A DNA stretch of 64,000 nucleotides. It comes from Acanthococcus lagerstroemiae. Lineage: Eukaryota; Arthropoda; Insecta; Hemiptera; Eriococcidae. Positions 57,820 through 64,000 of the stretch are shown in pieces (within the stretch, counting starts at the first letter, position 1; the number at the start of each line of letters is the position of its first letter). The notes beneath the pieces were generated by a model that was not told the origin of the DNA, ran no database searches, and saw nothing but the letters and a program-made list of their open reading frames with translations. A program made the position numbers and the translations under genes. The stretch lies in NCBI GenBank assembly GCA_031841125.1, contig CM063110.1, positions 10,543,626 to 10,607,625 of the forward strand. The letters are read 5' to 3'.

Positions 57820-59800
57820 CAGTATTATGCGATAATTAGGGCCTGAGATATAGGTGTTGAACTTCATAGAACCCAGTTTTTCAAACATATATTTTTAAAT
57901 ATATATAGATGAAGGTGAAAAAAATGGGAGACATTTTTTCTTATTTTTCCCATGCTTCTGGGTCTGTGTCCTCTATTGATGTGGCGAATAAAATAATAGC
58001 TCACTTCGGGGAAGAGGGAGGCATCTCAAAATGAAATGTTTCGAATTAATGAAATACTTGGATTCAGTCACCCAAAATACCTGTGAATCGATGTATCGTG
58101 TTCGGCCATGTATTTTATTTGAGGCAGTCTCCGAGTTGTGGCTTCCGGGGAGCTAAATCAAAGGAGACATGCTTTTAATACTTTTCCATCCTCAATTTGT
58201 TCATCTAGAATCGCGAACTAGCCCACTGTGGTGCTTTAATGGCTAGCAAAAGAATTCTTAATTCAGCTGCTGCGTGATGGGCACCCAAGTTAGGGCACCT
58301 AGAAACACCTGCAAATATGGTCATACACCATATTTTTAGTCTTCTGGCGCCTGACGTTTCTAAATTCAATACGCAAACGCGCCGCATAGTGAATTTCGAA
58401 TCATCGGAAACGGAAGAACTAAATATGGCGTACGTCCATCCGGGTGTTCTCAGGGGGCTCTATCTAAGTCAGCGAGGTAGCTCGCTAAACTGCAAAAAGT
58501 TGCGTGCAACTAATTGTGTAGATATGTAACCTGCCTTATCCGTTGGCCTTATAAGAAGAGGCAGTATTTCAAAATTTAACGATTTTTTTTTTTTTGCTCG
58601 ATGGTCCGGCAGATGGAAGTAGTATTACGAAATACGAATAACGGCTCTAAAACCTGTTCATTCTGGTCTAGTGAACCTGTATTCATTTCTAAGTTCATTA
58701 AGTCCCCGCGCGATGTAAGCAAATACGTGTACTGGTATGATTGATAGTGAAACTTGGGCATCTAATTAAAACTTTGTGTTTGTATTAGTAACAGTTCCTG
58801 AACATTCGATTTTTATCATTTTCAAAACAGAATATATTTTAATCCGCCTTGAACTTTGTTTCGTGATAATGTACGTATTCGCTGAAGTTGAAGGCAGTAA
58901 AGTACAAAATTAATAGGTACATAAAATTAAATGTATTTCGTGGAATGAACTAGTGGTTAAACCGTGTAAAGTAAGATTAGGGAGATGCCTTGTCTTTGTA
59001 TTTAAATTATAACAAATCGGATTCGGAAATACAGCAATTAAATGTTTCAAAACATCCTAACTCCAAGATTTTCATTTTCTGGAAAATAAGAAAATATTTT
59101 ACCGTTGTAATGGTTGCCTTTAGAATAATTGTCGTAACCTCTAGAAGATGAAAATTTCCTGCTGATATCGTAAAATATTTTTGAAATAATAAAAGAAAAC
59201 AAAAATGGCTGGACTGAGTACGTTTTGAAAAAAGTCTCTTCAGTTGAATGATAGTGAGGCTTGCTGGTTTGACGACGCTTGTGCAGGATGTGCCACAAAT
59301 TAATCCGTTCTCCCTTTTTTAGAACTGTATGAGTGAGATCATCATGTGATGAAAAAGGATCTTCTAGTCAGGTCTGGTTTCTATTCGAATGAAAACTCTT
59401 TCCCCATGTTCGATACTATCGAATTTGAAATTCTGAATGGGAACGTATCGAACATCTTGCTGAAATGAGGTTTCTAGCTAATTTAGAACTTCTCAGATTT
59501 CGGTCTCTGTTTGGACCTCTAAAGCAACATTTCACGCTAGAGAAAAAGCAAAATCGACTCGGGAAAACTGAAAAGATCATCGAAGTGGTCTTTTTCTTTT
59601 TGAGTCTTTAATTTTCAGTATCAAATTCCCTATAGTTTACATTCGACTATTACTCGCTGCTGTAAAGTCCAAATTTAACTTTGAAATTCAAAGTCATCTT
59701 CACTGACGCTTCTAGGAAACTGGTGTATCACATGTAATTCAAAATGTGCTGAAAAATGTAAAATTCCCTGCGCCCACTCCTCCTCATTCCACTGTACAGC
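57820..59800. other. about 2 kb without recognised gene
   Basis: No ORF with a familiar motif on either strand and no repeat of other parts of the window noticed. Confidence 0.5.
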
Positions 59801-59832
59801 AAAGACGAAGCCACTGGGGCCGCCTCCCAACA

Positions 59833-60600
59833 CTCTTCGAAATTTCCAAGAGTTGGTAAATTGAGCAGCCGTAATTGGTAAAATTGAAAAAATTTTGCAA
59901 GCAGATTCTTTTTCTGTTTGATGATCTTCAGATATTAGTTTCCAGAGGGAAAACACCGACCAATATTTTGAAACTTTCATAGACTTATTAAACTGAGCTA
60001 CTCCTGTTGGCAGAATTGAGAATGTTGGAAACATTTTTTTGTGTTTGTTTTAATTTAGTCGGTGATCTTGAACGCGGCTCAGTGTTATTTGCCGGCAAAT
60101 GCAATTTTTTTCGAAAATGAGATTTTGGTACCATTTTGGAAAGGTAATTTCATGCTGCATCGAATAAAACACTGTATTTAATGTTGCCTTCAATTTTATT
60201 TTATTTTCTATTACATAATATCTTGTCGGTCAGTTCCAATTTTGTCATTAATACCCTTTATTTGAAAGTTTCTTTACCTTTTGTAGCAAAAATAACTATT
60301 TTGGATTGCCCCCAAATCCTATATTGACCCGACGAAATGTATGCTTGCCACTAGGAAAATCCCTACCAATATTTTGAAATTTACTAGAGCTGGCAACTTT
60401 AGCAGCTATACAGTTAAAAAAATTATAAATGTTGCTAGTTTTTTTGTTGTTTTATTTTGAGCTGTAAATCCCCTCCACTTATTTGTCGGGAGTACCAAAT
60501 TTAGCAGTTGTGGTTGGCAAATTGAAAAATGTTGCCAATCCTTTCTTTTTCCTCTTGTCCGGCAATCTTGAGAAGTTATAATCATTGAAAATATTGCAAG
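59833..60600. repeat. degenerate tandem repeats (about four units)
   Basis: Units share ACCAATATTTTGAAA, a GTTGGTAAATTGAGCAGC-like word and AAATTGAAAAATGTTGC-like words, near 59850, 59960-60035, 60370-60445 and 60490-60560. On the minus strand the first two units read as related peptide (FSILPTGVAQF / FSILPITAAQF) in an ORF at 59675-60034; the others are decayed. Confidence 0.55.
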
Positions 60601-60609
60601 CTGTTTTTA

Positions 60610-61560
60610 CTCGACGATCTTAAAATTAAAATTTTTATTTGGAAAATTCAAATGTTCGTCCGCTTAAAAATTGCTCCGCTATGGCCCTGCTGCTCCAAGG
60701 ATAGAGAAATGATACAAGTGAGCAAGATCAAGTGAACGAACTTTCAAAACAAATAGATTTCTTAACCACTGATTCTGAATATTGCATTCCATTTTCGATC
60801 CAGTCCCAATTCAAACCTTCAACATCCTAACTTCACGACATAAAATAACAATTTTATAATTTTTCTCAATTCACGGTCCTAAGTTTTTTCAGGTGCATGT
60901 AAGGACAAGATTTTAGGAGAGGGAACAAGATGTTTCCCAAGATTTGGATAAAAAATTAGAAAAATATTCACATTCCAGAGTCCTTCTTGCAGGAATCATT
61001 AAAGAAATCGCGATTCCCAGTTTAACCCCCGTCCCCATCTTGTGCACAACGTTGGAATGCTCGTATCCAACGGAATTACAATGCCGCTTTATAATTAAGC
61101 AGAATTCCTGTCGCTCGCTCCACCGCACAGACAGTTGGTGGTGTGGGTCATCCTGATTTGAGATTTCAAATGGCAATGTATGCTTTTGTGATCTTGTTGG
61201 AGAGCTAATCTCAAGAAAATTTACGAATCTAAATCTGAATTTTTTTCTTTTTTGTCGCCTAATAGATTGAAATCATTACAGGTAGGTAAAATTGGCATCA
61301 GATTTCTGCATTCTTTTGGGTTGAGAATCTGCATTTGTAACCTCTTGACCATTTCACATGAAATTTTGATTTCGGGAGCAGAAAATTAATAGACTAACTT
61401 GACCGTGCCGTCGCACAGTTGAATGTATCATTTCCATCCACCCCCCTTAAGTTCACGCCCGTCTTCGAATAAAAGGATTAATATGTAAGTGAGTCAAATT
61501 AAACTTATGGGAACATAATATATCATTTTGACTTCATACCGATTCCAATAATTTGATGTA
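60610..61560. other. about 950 bp without recognised gene
   Basis: Unassigned sequence between the degenerate repeats and unit 4. Opposing ORFs at 60913-61176 overlap and neither shows a familiar motif. Confidence 0.5.
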
Positions 61561-61890
61561 AGACTGTATAGAGCGACCTTGTACAAGCATTACGTAAGTG
61601 CATACTTACTTATAGGTGAATTAAACTAGGGCCATGCTAACAAATAACCAAGACCAGAACAAAGTTTTTGAAAAACACGGAGCAACTACTCTCACTGAAT
61701 TAATTTCTTTCACGCGATTTAACATTCTAGTCCGAATTTCTTACAACAAATTCAGGAAATTCAGATCATGTTTCCTTAATATTGTTATAAGTTCTTGTAA
61801 AACGTTGTTAACTCTTAACTAAAATTTGAATACCTAATAAAATGTTAGAAAAACATTAAAAATTTTAGAAAATTATTACTGTTGATAATT

Positions 61891-63152
61891 GAGGAGCTCA
61901 GTTCCAAACTGCCCTTAGTCCAAAAAAACCGAAATTGACTTTATGACGCGATCTGTTGGAGGAAGTCGATAGCTATGGAAAGCAGTTTACCGGAGTTCTC
62001 TATCTATATTCGTTCTCGTTTTATGGACATACTTATCCGCCATTTTTGTGCTGACCTTTTTCCATTAACGCGAGACGTTCGCTAGTCTACGGAAAAATCA
62101 GCACAAAAATGGCGGATTACTTAACCTGTGAAAATCATTATAAGAATCGCAAAACTGAGAAAAAACAGACATTTTACCACTTTACAAGAGTTAAGAATTG
62201 CGCCAAACTACCTTTAGTCCACGACTCTCCCCACTTCACACCTTCATATCTCAGGATAGGTAAAAGTTACAATGACGTCAGCTTTGTCAGTGTTGCCACA
62301 ATACTTCAGTTGCGATTCGTGTTAGCAAACTCGAATTTACTCAACATGTTCCAAGCAGTGTTGCCAAGTGGGTGGAAAAATCCACCCTGGGGTGGATTTT
62401 AGGGTGAATTTTTTGAAATGGGTCGATTTTTGACCCTCCCGGTGGATTTTAACTCAACTTATACCACCGCACTTATAGAATGAACATCACTAAAGCATTT
62501 CTGACGTGATATGGGATTTTGACCTATTTCCATCCAAAAATGTCCTGGAAAAAGGACCTAAAGCTCATGTGTATTAGGATCTTTTCCCAGGAGATTCTCA
62601 AGTGTCCACAGGTCAAAATCCCGTATCACAGCAGATTTGTTTACATTGAAAACGGAAAACCGTGTGGTTTGCCTCAACGTGAGTACACCTTTTTGAATCG
62701 GGGGCCCAATTTTGAAAAATTCTACTTTTTACGCTCTTTCCAACGATATTAATACCTCATTTAGTTTACAAATGTTGGTTGGTTCCCTTATGCTGAATAG
62801 CGTCCATTTCTGCTCTTTATTAGATTACACACAGTACTGAAAGAAAAATTTATTTAAAAATACTGATAAGAAAGAAAAATGAACAAATATACTAAATTAT
62901 CAATGCGGATTCAGTTGCAACATTAATTAAATGTGCTGAATGCTTTTTTGTATTTTGATGATGTAGAAGAAAATAGTCTAATTTCTTCAATGGGGGATTT
63001 GTTTGCTCTGGGTAGATTTTTTTAACAAGCAGGCGGTGGATTTTTGAGATTTTCACCTGGCAACACTGGTTCCAGGATGGGAATGTTTTTTTTTTTTCGA
63101 TTTTCTCGAAATCGTGTTTTTGGACCAAGGGCAGTTTGGAACTGAGCTCCTC
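61891..63152. mobile_element. 1.26 kb DNA element with AATT target duplication
   Basis: Ends GAGGAGCTCAGTTCCAAACT / AGTTTGGAACTGAGCTCCTC match over about 30 bp. Flanks are AATT at 61887-61890 and 63153-63156. Unit 3 shows the uninterrupted site GTTGATAATTCATTTAAACT near 31365. Superfamily undecided. A second element is nested at 62356-63068. The interior ORF 62109-62402 (+) has no familiar motif. Confidence 0.85.
62356..63068. mobile_element. 713 bp hAT-type MITE nested in 61891-63152
   Basis: Ends CAGTGTTGCCAAGTG / CACCTGGCAACACTG with reiterated GTGGATTTT words inside. Flanks are GTTCCAAG (62348-62355) and GTTCCAGG (63069-63076), an 8 bp target duplication with one change. Another end of this family is at 11358. 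Confidence 0.82.
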
Positions 63153-64000
63153 AATTCATGTAAACTAAACATCAATTAATAATACTATCAATGGTACTAT
63201 TTTCACAGTTTTTACATGTTGAAAGGCTAGACTGACGAATTACTCTCTTGAACATACACAAAACGCTGCTGTAACATTTGTTTGAGAGGGTTCTGATTCT
63301 CACCTCCAGCAGATGTACGATGTAACTTTTGTGAGGAGAAACCCTGATTTTACGCGCTGAAATTTGTACATTTTGCCAGCTGAAAATGTGAACGTGGCAC
63401 TACGGTCTTTAAAACCTTTTAAAGATGGCATAAAATAATGCACATAAATTATTTCATGGTGAGGGCGGGGATTCCCTCACCATGCCACCTTTACTGGGTT
63501 AAAATCCACTAAGGGAAAAAAGGGCAACACCCTTTTAAAATTTTATAATCTGTTGATCTGATTTTGCTAGCTGAGAACCCGATTTGTCCAGCTGACGATT
63601 GATTTTGCTAAATTTACCAACTTTGGAAAATGTTTGAGGAAGTTCCATCCTCTCTCCCTCCCTTTCATATGTCACGGCCTTCGCGGAGATCTAGATATGC
63701 GTAATACGTATTTTCTAGGAAACCCCGAACCAAAAAATGGGATTTCTGAATTATGTAGCGTTTCATTTCAGTTAACATTATGATACTTTAGCGTTAGGCA
63801 CTGTTAGGCACTTGACTTCATATTAATACAAACTTAATTTTAAGTTTCATGTATACCGAAAGTAAATAATTGGGATTTAAACTGGTTTACGTTTTCAAGA
63901 AATCATAAATATCTAGATTTTGGTGTTTTTCTTTTTCATTCTTTGTTTACCAGTCTTTTTCAAACACAATACAGCTATATACGCACATCCGACTGATGTA

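Larger units (their letters stand above)
61570..64000. repeat. third downstream block, left edge of a fourth unit
   Basis: Aligns with the 3' flanks of copies 2 and 3, interrupted by the element at 61891-63152. The last bases (CGACTGATGTA) correspond to copy 3 at about 32085-32096, some 100 bases before its stop codon, so the last exon of a further nrf-like copy should lie just outside the window. Confidence 0.75.

Overview
The window looks like nuclear DNA from an arthropod, most likely an insect (a hemipteran is possible, but I cannot show it from sequence). It is AT-rich, genes are split by GT-AG introns, and most intergenic and intronic DNA is transposon debris: RTE-type LINE fragments, hAT-type MITEs, a Helitron remnant and tRNA-like SINE pieces. 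No bacterial-type operon, rRNA gene, functional tRNA gene or CRISPR array is visible.

The host genes I can support are one tandem array on the minus strand. Its members belong to the 'nose resistant to fluoxetine' (nrf-6-like) family: a secreted or lumenal cysteine-containing NRF domain followed by a multi-pass acyltransferase-3 domain. I built the exon models by matching paralogous exons and checking GT/AG sites and codon phase. Copy 1 (2220-10386) shows exons 1-6 and its 3' end is not in the window. Copy 2 (14144-25993) and copy 3 (32189-41529) each have 13 exons with an open frame (769 and 757 codons before the stop). The sequence that lies just downstream of the stop codon in copies 2 and 3 appears a third time at 61.57-64.0 kb, so a fourth copy probably starts just beyond the right edge.

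Layout: 1-2.2 kb, unassigned DNA with short repeat pieces; 2.2-10.4 kb, copy 1 with an RTE fragment and a 1.4 kb inverted-repeat element in its introns; 10.4-12.4 kb, upstream DNA of copy 1; 12.4-28.3 kb, duplication unit 2; 28.3-30.0 kb, spacer; 30.0-42.7 kb, duplication unit 3; 42.7-61.5 kb, a transposon-rich block (MITEs, a three-deep nest at 47.1-48.6 kb, a 2.2-3.5 kb direct duplication carrying LINE pieces, a Helitron remnant, degenerate repeats); 61.6-64.0 kb, start of unit 4, interrupted by an element with a hAT-like MITE nested in it.

Because the units are paralogous, several insertions can be read against an empty site elsewhere in the same window: 30413-30565, 50383-51746 and 61891-63152. 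Several inverted-repeat elements of different sequence share one architecture: short words reiterated many times near their ends.
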